The notes beneath the pieces were generated by a model. The model saw only the letters and a list, made by a program, of their open reading frames with translations. It was not told where the DNA came from and ran no database searches. A stretch of DNA of 64,000 nucleotides from Crambe crambe (lineage: Eukaryota; Porifera; Demospongiae; Poecilosclerida; Crambeidae). Below are positions 1 through 10,984 of this stretch, one piece after another (the first letter of the stretch is position 1; every line of letters begins with the position of its first letter). Made by a program: the position numbers and the translations under genes. The DNA lies in assembly GCA_963924555.1 (NCBI GenBank), contig OZ004589.1:3224001-3288000 (forward strand), read 5' to 3'.

Positions 1-2187
1 TAGGGTGGAAAGAGGAGGTAGGGTGGAAAGAGGGGTAGGGTGGAAAGAGGGGTAGGGTGGAAAGAGGAGGTAGGGTGGAAAGAGGAGGTAGGGTGGAAAG
101 AGGGGTAGGGTGGAAAGAGGGGTAGGGTGGAAAGAGGAGGTAGGGTGGAAAGAGGGGTAGGGTGGAAAGAGGAGGTAGGGTGGAAAGAGGGGTAGGGTGG
201 AAAGAGGGGTAGGGTGGAAAGAGGAGGTAGGGTGGAAAGAGGGGTAGGGTGGAAAGAGGAGGTAGGGTGGAAAGAGGGGTAGGGTGGAAAGAGGAGGTAG
301 GGTGGAAAGAGGGGTAGGGTGGAAAGAGGGGTAGGGTGGAAAGAGGGGTAGGGTGGAAAGAGGAGGTAGGGTGGAAAGAGGAGGTAGGGTGGAAAGAGGA
401 GGTAGGGTGGAAAGAGGGGTAGGGTGGAAAGAGGAGGTAGGGTGGAAAGAGGGGTAGGGTGGAAAGAGGAGGTAGGGTGGAAAGAGGGGTAGGGTGGAAA
501 GAGGGGTAGGGTGGAAAGAGGGGTAGGGTGGAAAGAGGAGGTAGGGTGGAAAGAGGAGGTAGGGTGGAAAGAGGGGTAGGGTGGAAAGAGGGGTAGGGTG
601 GAAAGAGGGGTAGGGTGGAAAGAGGGGTAGGGTGGAAAGAGGGGTAGGGTGGAAAGAGGAGGTAGGGTGGAAAGAGGAGGTAGGGTGGAAAGAGGGGTAG
701 GGTGGAAAGAGGGGTAGGGTGGAAAGAGGAGGTAGGGTGGAAAGAGGGGTAGGGTGGAAAGAGGAGGTAGGGTGGAAAGAGGGGTAGGGTGGAAAGAGGG
801 GTAGGGTGGAAAGAGGAGGTAGGGTGGAAAGAGGGGTAGGGTGGAAAGAGGGGTAGGGTGGAAAGAGGGGTAGGGTGGAAAGAGGAGGTAGGGTGGAAAG
901 AGGGGTAGGGTGGAAAGAGGGGTAGGGTGGAAAGAGGGGTAGGGTGGAAAGAGGAGGTAGGGTGGAAAGAGGAGGTAGGGTGGAAAGAGGGGTAGGGTGG
1001 AAAGAGGGGTAGGGTGGAAAGAGGGGTAGGGTGGAAAGAGGGGTAGGGTGGAAAGAGGGGTAGGGTGGAAAGAGGAGGTAGGGTGGAAAGAGGAGGTAGG
1101 GTGGAAAGAGGGGTAGGGTGGAAAGAGGGGTAGGGTGGAAAGAGGAGGTAGGGTGGAAAGAGGGGTAGGGTGGAAAGAGGAGGTAGGGTGGAAAGAGGGG
1201 TAGGGTGGAAAGAGGGGTAGGGTGGAAAGAGGAGGTAGGGTGGAAAGAGGGGTAGGGTGGAAAGAGGGGTAGGGTGGAAAGAGGGGTAGGGTGGAAAGAG
1301 GAGGTAGGGTGGAAAGAGGGGTAGGGTGGAAAGAGGGGTAGGGTGGAAAGAGGGGTAGGGTGGAAAGAGGGGTAGGGTGGAAAGAGGGGTAGGGTGGAAA
1401 GAGGGGTAGGGTGGAAAGAGGAGGTAGGGTGGAAAGAGGGGTAGGGTGGAAAGAGGGGTAGGGTGGAAAGAGGGGTAGGGTGGAAAGAGGGGTAGGGTGG
1501 AAAGAGGGGTAGGGTGGAAAGAGGGGTAGGGTGGAAAGAGGGGTAGGGTGGAAAGAGGGGTAGGGTGGAAAGAGGGGTAGGGTGGAAAGAGGGGTAGGGT
1601 GGAAAGAGGGGTAGGGTGGAAAGAGGGGTAGGGTGGAAAGAGGAGGTAGGGTGGAAAGAGGGGTAGGGTGGAAAGAGGGGTAGGGTGGAAAGAGGGGTAG
1701 GGTGGAAAGAGGGGTAGGGTGGAAAGAGGGGTAGGGTGGAAAGAGGGGTAGGGTGGAAAGAGGGGTAGGGTGGAAAGAGGGGTAGGGTGGAAAGAGGGGT
1801 AGGGTGGAAAGAGGGGTAGGGTGGAAAGAGGAGGTAGGGTGGAAAGAGGGGTAGGGTGGAAAGAGGGGTAGGGTGGAAAGAGGAGGTAGGGTGGAAAGAG
1901 GGGTAGGGTGGAAAGAGGGGTAGGGTGGAAAGAGGGGTAGGGTGGAAAGAGGAGGTAGGGTGGAAAGAGGGGTAGGGTGGAAAGAGGGGTAGGGTGGAAA
2001 GAGGGGTAGGGTGGAAAGAGGGGTAGGGTGGAAAGAGGGGTAGGGTGGAAAGAGGGGTAGGGTGGAAAGAGGAGGTAGGGTGGAAAGAGGGGTAGGGTGG
2101 AAAGAGGAGGTAGGGTGGAAAGAGGGGTAGGGTGGAAAGAGGGATAGGGTGGAAAGAGGGGTAGGGTGGAAAGAGAAGGTAGGGTGG
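1..2187. repeat. G-rich 17/18-bp tandem satellite
   Basis: About 125 head-to-tail copies of a unit that starts TAGGGTGGAAAGAGG and ends in either GG (17 bp) or AGG (18 bp). The two versions alternate irregularly, and almost no other variation is seen until the last copies (around 2144-2187), which decay. The plus strand is purine-rich, with regular GGG and GG runs. The unit contains TAGGG, as the animal telomere repeat does, but the G-rich strand runs into the window, opposite to a chromosome's left end. The array starts at base 1, so its full length is unknown. Confidence 0.97.
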
Positions 2188-3509
2188 GTAGGCATATGAT
2201 TGCATAAAGGTGTAGGGTGTGTGATACTGTACTGACATCAACATAGCTGGCATTAATGTAGTCTGAATGTTCCACTCCTGATACAGTCTTCAAAACAACT
2301 CGATTAAAATCATCTGCATGAAAAACAACAACAAAAACAACTATAAAAAGTAATCCATGTTTGAGAAGAATATCTGAAACACCTCTCTCTATATAGCAGC
2401 TACACCCACAAGTCATTTGCTGTGTGACCTGGAAACGCTTCATATGGCAATTGAAACAGCTGCTAATTAATGCCTGAGTTGGCCTCATTTCAACTGATTA
2501 GAGCAGCTATTAGGGCATTCTAAAAACCTTGCAATTTTGGATATTTTGGTAATGAATGTTTTGTACCAACACACATAGGTAGGTACACATGCATGTGACG
2601 TACCATCACACATCATTCATGCACAAGGTAATAATGGTGGTATTCATGGTGGTAATCATGGCGCTCTATCACCATGTACACCATGTACATATAAGGCAAT
2701 GTGGTGGGGATTTAATGGTAATCATGACTCCACATCTGGTACTTAATATCAACACTCTGTGAATAAACTTTAGATAATACTGACAAACAAACCCGAGATT
2801 ATTGGAAGGTTTGGGGAATAGGTGGCTAGGTGGGCTACTGCTGGACACAGCATGAATTGTGCTTACCCATTTCTAAATGGACTACTCTAGTGAGTGGGTA
2901 GGGTAGATATGATATGCACATAATTATTGGTAGATACAATCATACTTATTAGACCAAAACAACTGTTAGTTGTTTGTTGTTTTTTTTCTGTACAGGGTTA
3001 AATTTATATGGACAATCATCCTGGTGGGAGGTTTGGGGGTGGATGCGATGTGTAGCTACGTAGGCTCTATTATATGTACAATATGAAAGGGTCAAGCTAC
3101 AGTAGTTTGTACTACACATGAATTTTCCATTATGGACAAGCATCCTGGAATAATGGGTGGCTATGGAGAATGTTTTCTAACTCCATGGCTAGGAATAACA
3201 AAGTGTGGGCCGAAGTGGGCACTGTCATCTGGGTATGTCACTATAGTACGTATAGTAAACTTTCAAGACCTGACTTCTGCTGGCTGGGAGATTTGAAGTG
3301 GGCACTGTCATCTGGGTATGTCACTATGGTACGTATAGTAAACTTTCAAGACCTGACTTCTGCTAAAACATTCATAAGCTTGCAAATTGGCTGGGAGATT
3401 TCTTATGGTTCTTCTCTATTGAGGCGTTCAGTTAACATAGAGTACGCAAAGCACTGTGTTCATTCTGATTTATGTAGTGCATTTTTACATAGATCTGTAG
3501 AACCCTTCT
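2188..3509. other. Non-coding stretch with a local 83-bp tandem duplication
   Basis: No convincing gene is seen; short open frames here lack domains or splice context. A roughly 70-bp block beginning GAAGTGGGCACTGTCATC at 3212 recurs at 3295, an offset of 83 bp with about one mismatch, and the short flanking motif GGCTGGGAGATTT is also repeated (3281 and 3389). The stretch lies between the satellite and the last exon of receptor gene A. No phosphatase catalytic motif is visible on the minus strand here. Confidence 0.6.
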
Positions 3510-5014
3510 CTAAGTGAGAAAACTATATTCTGTATTTTCCAGGCAAGCACTATTAAAAGATATTACCCCTGAAACAGAAATCCCCATGATAAAGATTCTT
3601 TTTTTGGTGTCCACACTGAAGGTTCCACTGTCAGTGTTTATTGTGTACGTAAAATAATAATGGCTTACATGGAAAGATGTTACCAAACCGGTTACGGGCT
3701 CTATTTTCAGGGATCTGAGCCACATTGTAGTCAGCTTGAGGAGATTTTTCAACAGCCTATACGTAATAGCGAGAAAGTCAAATAAGAGAACAGTTATAAC
3801 AATCTTCACTGCTGCTATTAGTTTCACATACACGGAAGCAATCCTACAAAATACATGCCTACACAGTTAATGATGATGGTACAGTATAAGCTACGAAGAG
3901 TATTAGCAACCCTAATAATAATTATTAAAAACCATTTCAAGGGATCAGGGCTTTCCAGCGTGGTTTGGGAATAGGGACATTTTTCAAGGAACCAAACCAT
4001 TATGGCTGACACAAATTGAATTTCTAAAGAGTAAATAAATACAAAATTAGCTGGTCCCAAAATCTGTTATCAACAACTTCTGCAGAAAGGAGCAGTTGCT
4101 AATAAGAATAAGAAGCTTCGACTTTACTAAAATTCTACTGTATAGATCCACTTACATTATACTCTAATTCAAACCACTTGTCCCTATCAGCATGCATACG
4201 CTGGACATGTTCTCCAAAATCCTCGATTGGAACAGGCTTGAAACGATCCTTAACTGCATTAAACCATTAAACAATAAATAAACAGAACATTTGAAAAAAG
4301 GGCATTGTTAAGAACAGAAGAAAAGAAGTACTTGTGATACTTATTATCATGAGTAGCAGTATTACTATAACTTACTCACCAATGAATACTGTGTTCTCAT
4401 AGTACTGATCATCCAAGTCTTTTTCTTCGTCATTTGTATCCACAGCTTTGCCTTTTTTCTTCTTTGGAGCAGTGGGAGGAGCTTTCTTAGGCTTTGAGAA
4501 TCGAATGGACTCACTCTTTGAGTGAGCGGGAGAAAAGTGCCGCTCCTTTCTTCGCCTATACCTAAAGTACGTATAAAAATTAATAATGTCACCCCCAAGT
4601 TGATTACTCCCAATAATATGTCACAGTCCCCAGTAAATAGTGCAACATGCTTATGCACATTATTTTGACATTCTGTCGTTTGTTTGTTTGTTTGTTTATT
4701 TGTTTGTTTGTTACTTTTTTGTTTTTATTGTTGTTTTTGTTATTTTGTTGTTCTTTTGAGTTAATTGACATGTGCGAATTTGGAATGATTTCCTTGAGAT
4801 GAAACTCATATAATAATTAATTTTTTGTCTACAAATTTCACATTAAATTGCTGAACAGGATAATAAAAAATTTCCCAACTTTCAGTAGATTGTAATTATT
4901 CTCAAGTTGAAATTTCAACTTACGTCATGAGTATGATGATGGCTATGATGATGACAATCACCACCACCACTAACGCCACTACAACTCCAGCAGCTATACC
5001 AGCGACACTGGAAT
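3510..5014 (-). CDS. Membrane helix and truncated phosphatase-type cytoplasmic exons of receptor A
   Basis: Exon 4924-5014 encodes a Val/Ile-rich membrane helix. Exon 4380-4561 encodes a stop-transfer YRRRKER, a Lys/Pro-rich stretch (KKAPPTAPKKKKGK) and an acidic stretch with DDQYYENTVF. Exon 4156-4253 gives KPVPIEDFGEHVQRMHAD then WFELEYN, and exon 3669-3756 gives ENRARNRFGNIFP. Both match the conserved lead-in of receptor tyrosine phosphatase domains, where a Tyr-Asp pair and the catalytic core normally follow. Instead, the next in-frame exon adds about 19 unrelated residues and a stop at 3510-3512. The phases 2, 1, 0, 1 close exactly. Either the gene has lost its catalytic domain, or the true 3' exons lie beyond the satellite, outside the window. 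Confidence 0.75.
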
Positions 5015-8000
5015 CTAAGAGAGGGAGGTGAGGGGGAAGAATGTTGTTGTACATACGTGATAAGGGAAGAGACATAGGTTTAAGTAATATTTATCATTAG
5101 GTTTCAGTATTGCAGAATTTTTGTGTGCAGTCTTAAGTTAGTCTACATCTTGGACAGTCCATTATAATAACTTTGGAGAGAGACGGGGATCTTGTTTGGA
5201 GGTGGAGGGGAGAAATCCCAAGCTTTACCACCTTCTCTATTAAACTTGTACGTATGTACCTGGTGTAGAAATGATCTTGGCAACTGATGGAGGACTTTGT
5301 GCTCCAATTCCAGCACTAGTGGCAGCTGCCACTCGCACATTGTACGTGAAACTTTGTTCCAATCCCATAATGGTAGCACTAGTGGAGGTATTGCTCACAT
5401 TCACATACATAGCCTCCAGGGATGCTTGTCGCTTTCTACCATTTGTATTGGGAGTGTAAGACACACTGTAATATCTAATAAATCCTCGAGCTTCAATGAG
5501 AGTGAGAGGAGTCCATGTGACTGATATCGTTGTGGGGGAGGTCCGAACCGTTTCAACATTTTTCGGTGCCGTATTTGGAACTACAAGTGATTATTACACT
5601 TCTCTCATCAGAAGTTTAAAATTATTAGAGCAATCTCTTACCAAGTTCTTCAATGAAGTAAGTAGAAAGTGCTACTGCTCCTTGACCAGCCAAATTATTA
5701 GCCCAAATGGTCACATTATATGGAACGCCAGGTGCTAAAATTACAAGGTTGTGATAGAATTAAATAACTGTTACACCATGTATCATTAGGCTTTCCTCTC
5801 TTGCAAAAAATAAAAAAATAATAAGAGGAAAGCCTGGGAATAAGGTTAATTATACATAAATCCATCCACTCTATACTCACTGAGGTTGGTTGCACTGAAC
5901 ATAGTTGTGGTAGTCACTTCACTTCTTGTTTCCTCGTCATTCAGTGGAATGATTTGTACTGTGTAGTTGAGTATCGTTCCACCTGGAGAATCTGGGGGCT
6001 GCCAGGTGAGATGCAGAGTACCATTTTCTCGACTTGTTAATACACTTCTAATTTCACTGGATCCTTTGTTATTATGTGTGCAGTAACAAAACACAATAAA
6101 TCTTGCAGATGATGACCGATACACATCCACATTATGTGGAGGGTCATAGGTCATCTATATTGAGTCAGACAAGTAATACACAGTGTTAGAAAGTTAATTT
6201 CTAGTGGCTAACATAAATCTTATGAACTCACTCATATCTATAGTTTGGAATCTTGTCATATCTACAGTCATTCGGGTGGTAAAAACATTTCTTGACTGTA
6301 TTTCAATGTAGTACATGGTTCCAGGTTGTAGGGATCCTAACATTTGGGTGTACTGTTGCATGTTGACATCACTGAGTATTGAAGGACTGGATATCACTAG
6401 TTGATCAGGAGAAGTTCCATACAGCACTGTGTAAGTTTCAGGTCCTCCCTCACCAATGGGAGAGGAGAAGGACCACTGGATAGTGGCTGCGGTCTCAGTA
6501 ATGGACATGACCTCAACCATCTCAGGAATACGAGGGAGGTTTCCACCTAGCACAAAATTATCGTAATAATGACTTAAAATTGCTATTTTCTTTAACTATT
6601 ACTCTAGTTTGTATAATGTAATCAATTCCATGTAATTAATCTATGAACAATGAAAATCAAGTGTGATTTGGAATTACCTCCAACTTGAATGGTGATTGAG
6701 GACGATTCTTGAAATGAAGGTGCTATAACTGTGCAGGCGTATTTAGTGTTATTAAAACTTGTATTAGCAGTGAAGTTCAGTGCTAGCTGATGCACTCCAG
6801 ACATCTGTGCCACCACATCACTACCTCTCGACCACTGGATCATCACGTTACCCACTACAGAAGAGCAAGTGATTCTTGCATTATCTCCAATTTGAAAGAT
6901 CATGTTGCCAGTGATGGAAATAGCTGCACATAACATTATTATCGATCGTTAAATACAACATTTGACTCATGGTTAGCACCACAGTGACATACCACTTATA
7001 TCCTGCGACATTGGTTGGGAGCTTCCTCTGGTGTTGTTGACTGTGCAGGTGAAGGATCCATTGTAGTCTCTGATATCAGAGCTGGTGATGGAGAGGAGGT
7101 TGTGGTAAGTGGCAGTAGTACCATCATAGAGATTCTGGTTCCATTGGTGTGACGAGCTAGAAGGAGGAATGACATCGCCATCTTTACTCCATATGACATT
7201 AACGACTGGACCACCAGTAGAGGTGCAGTTCAGCGTACGAGATGAACGAGAATAGGACAAGTGAGATACTGACAGTGAACCTGTATGCATTGTATCACAA
7301 ACTTCACGACTATGATGTAATATTTTATAAGTATGTATGACCTCCATTGATGGGATACAATCCAACATACACAGACTGGCTCACACCACTTGCATCTGAC
7401 ACTTCACAGCGATAGAGTCCAGTTGGTCCCACGGCATTGTTCCTCCGATTCAAGATAACGGCACTGGGTCCTCTGCTTCTACTGAAATCAAGCATTGAAA
7501 ATGTACCACTTCCTTCTACTGCACTACTATTAGGAAAGAACCATCCACCGTTAGCACCTCCATCACTTCCTCTACAACAGTCAGTTTCATCAGTGAGGCA
7601 GTAAAGACCATTAGTTAAAGCCTCAATATTGTTTATGACCAAAATGCTGTTATTGGCATACAATGCTCCCTTGAAGTAGAATCCAAAACCTGTTAACAGT
7701 TTCAGACATTATACATGATTTTATTACACACATGCATTAATAGTATATAATACCATTAGGTATAGGAGTGGTGATTAGTATGGGATGGCTATAGGGTCCA
7801 GTACGACCCCCAGCAACAGCTGCCACTTCTACAGAGTAGCTGGAACGAATTGACAATCTGACGATATCAAATGTCCGGGTGTTAGAAGAAGTCAAAGTTG
7901 AAGAGGGTCCATGACGAATCTTGTAACTTATATCACCATTGCGATCAACACAATTTAATTGACTCCAACCGACTGTGTAGACAACCTCTTCATCCACTAC

Positions 8001-10425
8001 TTGAATCACATATGAAACTGAACCAGGACTGGCAGATGGAGCTGTGAAATGTGTCGATAAATAAAACTTAATGTGCAGAAACTGAGTTACCTGATGTATC
8101 AGTGGTGCCTCTAGTTGTAGTGGCCATACTTGATCCTACATCATTGATGACTCTCACAGTGATGGTATAGTCACTGTCCTGATTCAAACCCCTCAGAGTG
8201 TGTGACCTCCTTCTACCATCAGAGATGGAATCTGTACGACTTGCACCTGCAGGAGCTGAACATCTCCTGACAGTGTAACTGTATGTGACCTCAAAGCCAG
8301 TGATGGGGATAACTGTTGTAGATGACACTGTCCAAGTGATGGTGATGGATGTGGCAGTAGTAGCACTAGCAGTGACTGTTAAACTGATTACAGGGTCTGG
8401 TCTTAAACCTGACGATAAACAAAGCATGTATTATAACAGACAACACTAATGAGTTGACTTACGAGTGACTGTAACAGTCCTTGTATTGGCTACACTGCGA
8501 GTGCTTGTCAGGTATTGAGAAGATATCGTTGCTGTGCATCTGTACTGGCCACCATCCCTGCGCCTCAGTTGGTTGAAAGTGAGCTGTTGTGAAGTGGATG
8601 GATCAGAACTACTTCCAACTCTATCCCATTGATATCGGTAAGTGAAGGAAGCTGATAGAGACCCTGCTCCATTGACATTGCATGCTAGCACATAGCGCTG
8701 TCCTTCAGTGGGTTGTCCACTACTTGAGATGGTGACTGAGAAGGTTGGTACTACAAGGTATGATTGAATCATCGCTGAATCAAAATTTGACATTGTGTGT
8801 AACTCACCACTGACAGTGATGACCACATCTCCACTCGTACTAGTGGGACCCTTTGTCCCTCGGCAGTTGTATCGTCCAGCGTCAGTGTCCCTCAGAGGTG
8901 AGAAGGATAAAGTGGATGATGTCTGACCATTTAAAACTTGATCATCCTTCAGCCACTGGTAGCTAGCCATCATGCTAGCATCTCCTCCAGAAACTTGGCA
9001 GGTGAGCGTGTGACTATGAGTCTGTCCAGCTGTGAAGGTACCACCGCCAGTGACTGTGACCATTAGTTGGGGAGGTGGAGGCACAGTTGGGGCCATCGTC
9101 ATGGTAACAGTAGTCGCAGTGCTGGAAGTCATTGGCCCACATTCGCTTGAACTCACTGAACTCACTATATAGTCCATCAATGAAATATATAATTGAAATA
9201 TAATTAAGCTATGTACATTAACTGCATGTATTTTAGAAAATCTTTAGTGACCACTATTAATTATAATTTTAATATGATCTAATGATTATAAAAGTCAACT
9301 AGCTAAGACCCACCTAATTATCGATACAAGCCGCTAAATTTCACACAGCAGCTGATCTGGTTAATGATCTTACTTGATAGTGTGATACATATTCTTTCTG
9401 TTGCATTCATAAGTTCACAGCAGAAACATCCTGTTGGACTCATAGCATTATTTCTTCTGTTCAAAATAACCTGTTGGGTCCCTAGAGTCCTATAGAAATC
9501 TTCATTACCCATAGTATTAGGGACAATACTACCATTAGGATAGTACCACTCCCCATTTCGTTTTCCTGTTCCTTTACAGCAGTTAGTCCTTGTTGTCATG
9601 CAGATCACAGCATCTGCACCCTCACCAACAGAAGTTAGAGGTATGACCTGATTGCTGTTGTAAGTCACACTTCTGAACACAATACTGAGACCTGTAATAA
9701 TAGACCAGTAGCTATCAAAATGACAGCAGCTATGTTGCAAATCCCTCTATATTATCATTGCAAAGCAAGCTACCTAATTATGACCACTGATAGTTGCCAT
9801 AGGATCATGGCCATGCCCTTAGCTGCAGCCATGCACTGTATGATAGTAGAAACTATGCTGCAGGGGGTGACATTTCTACTTCACCAGAACAGCTTGTCTC
9901 TGGAATACCCCACCTCTAATCGATCTGGATGTTAACTTAAAAGATAATATATAAGAAAGTTTTCTGGGATCAGTTTATCAATATCTTTTGACAACCACTG
10001 CTCCTATCACTTGCACTGCCCACGTGTCCATTATCATTAATTTATCTCAGCCATAACTATTTACCTACTAGTTTTTTATATACGGCTACAAGCTGCATCA
10101 GTTCCCTAACCAGCCCTTATAGGTATCAACCAATTGCTAGTTGCACAAGCTTAGGTGTGATCTGCAGTGTGAGCCAAAATACACTTTTTGTAAGGTAATT
10201 CTGGATATCCCCTATAACTTCATGGAGCTGCATAATCAAACCTTTATAGATACAGGTAGGACCTACCTGCATTTGAAGTTTGGTAATGTAGCTCCGTGTA
10301 ACGTCAAAGAGTTCAAGGCAAGCAAACCCTAACTCTGCTAGCTATAAAAACTAGTCACACTTACTTTGTCCTTCCACAGATTTAAGTATTAGGAATAGGC
10401 TGCAAATATATACCAGCACATACAT
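3510..10425 (-). CDS. Receptor A: Ig/Fn3 receptor with truncated RPTP-type tail
   Basis: Eighteen exons fit GT-AG borders with a continuous reading phase (3942 nt, about 1313 residues): 10365-10425, 9374-9691, 8808-9164, 8463-8750, 8091-8408, 7754-8041, 7342-7689, 6993-7280, 6678-6923, 6232-6546, 5881-6063, 5642-5734, 5260-5580, 4924-5014, 4380-4561, 4156-4253, 3669-3756, 3510-3568. Domains in order: signal peptide, Cys-rich Ig-like, Ig, Ig, Fn3, Fn3, Cys-rich Ig-like, Ig, Ig, Fn3, Fn3 (split over two exons), Fn3, one membrane helix, basic cytoplasmic tail. Most ectodomain exons are phase 1-1, so they can be duplicated or skipped without a frameshift. The tail resembles the entry to a receptor tyrosine phosphatase domain but stops early. 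Inferred role: adhesion or recognition receptor on the plasma membrane. Least certain are the exon at 5881-6063, whose acceptor lacks a clear pyrimidine tract, and the last exon. Confidence 0.8.
10365..10425 (-). CDS. Signal-peptide exon of receptor A
   Basis: A 61-nt first exon encodes 20 residues starting MYVLVYICSLFLIL, a hydrophobic secretion signal ending in VEGQ, followed by a GTAAGT donor in phase 1. The next exon (9691 downward) begins in the matching phase and continues with LSIVF, so the join gives Ser at the border. The same exon recurs before units B (broken), C (intact) and D (broken), which supports it as the true first exon. Intron 1 is 673 bp. Confidence 0.82.
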
Positions 10426-10523
10426 TTCTTCAGAGTGACTTGCTGTAGCTCTTGCGTGAGTTGACAGGACCGAGCAAGTAGCTATAAATAAAGTTCCACT
10501 CCCAAAAAGGAGGTATCAGTTTT

Positions 10524-10540
10524 ATGTCGACCTTTACCAA
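10524..10540 (-). promoter_or_regulatory. Conserved motif upstream of receptor A
   Basis: The minus-strand motif TTGGTAAAGGTCGACAT lies about 100 bp before the receptor A start codon. An identical 17-bp block occurs about 110 bp before the start of unit B and about 176 bp before unit C, while the sequence between motif and start codon has diverged by substitutions and indels. It contains a GTCGAC palindrome. Promoter function is inferred from position and conservation only. Confidence 0.45.
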
Positions 10541-10984
10541 GCGACTCTGCGCAGTTTTTGTTATCACTTGAATCTCTTCTTTACATAGGCGGTGGAATAG
10601 GTCAGGCCAGGCCTGACCATTATTTTGAGAAAAACTCAGTGGCCAATCAATAACCAGAGAAAGTGTCCTATGAAAACAAACTGTACTTAGGGATCTGGAG
10701 GATTACATTTAATTTCAGGCCTGATCGATTGAATCTTGCTTCCAACACCTCTGCTTTATATGGTGAGGTGCTAATTCCATGCTACTAGCGAGGTGTACTA
10801 TGACTCATTAAGCTAAACAACTTAAAACTGCTGTACCCCATGATGTCTGATGCCCAGTTAGTGCGTTTAAAAGTTAGTCAAGCATGCTTTAGACCATAGA
10901 TTAATTGCTGTAGCTATTCATACAATGGGATAGCAGCTAGATGACAAAATATTCTCTTTGTTGGCTTGTTTACTGTGTAGCTAA
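10541..10984. other. Spacer between receptor units A and B
   Basis: No gene is seen. Around 10602-10725 there is a CAGGCCTGACCA palindrome-like motif that recurs in the inverted-repeat element near 35410-36449 and near 37505. The right part (from about 10815) is duplicated before unit D at about 36490. Confidence 0.5.

Noticed and set aside
1-2187. True chromosome-end telomere
   Set aside because: The unit is not TTAGGG, and the G-rich strand runs inward, opposite to what a left end would show.
3170-3517. 115-residue plus-strand frame
   Set aside because: It is created by the 83-bp tandem duplication; no domain and no splice or promoter context.
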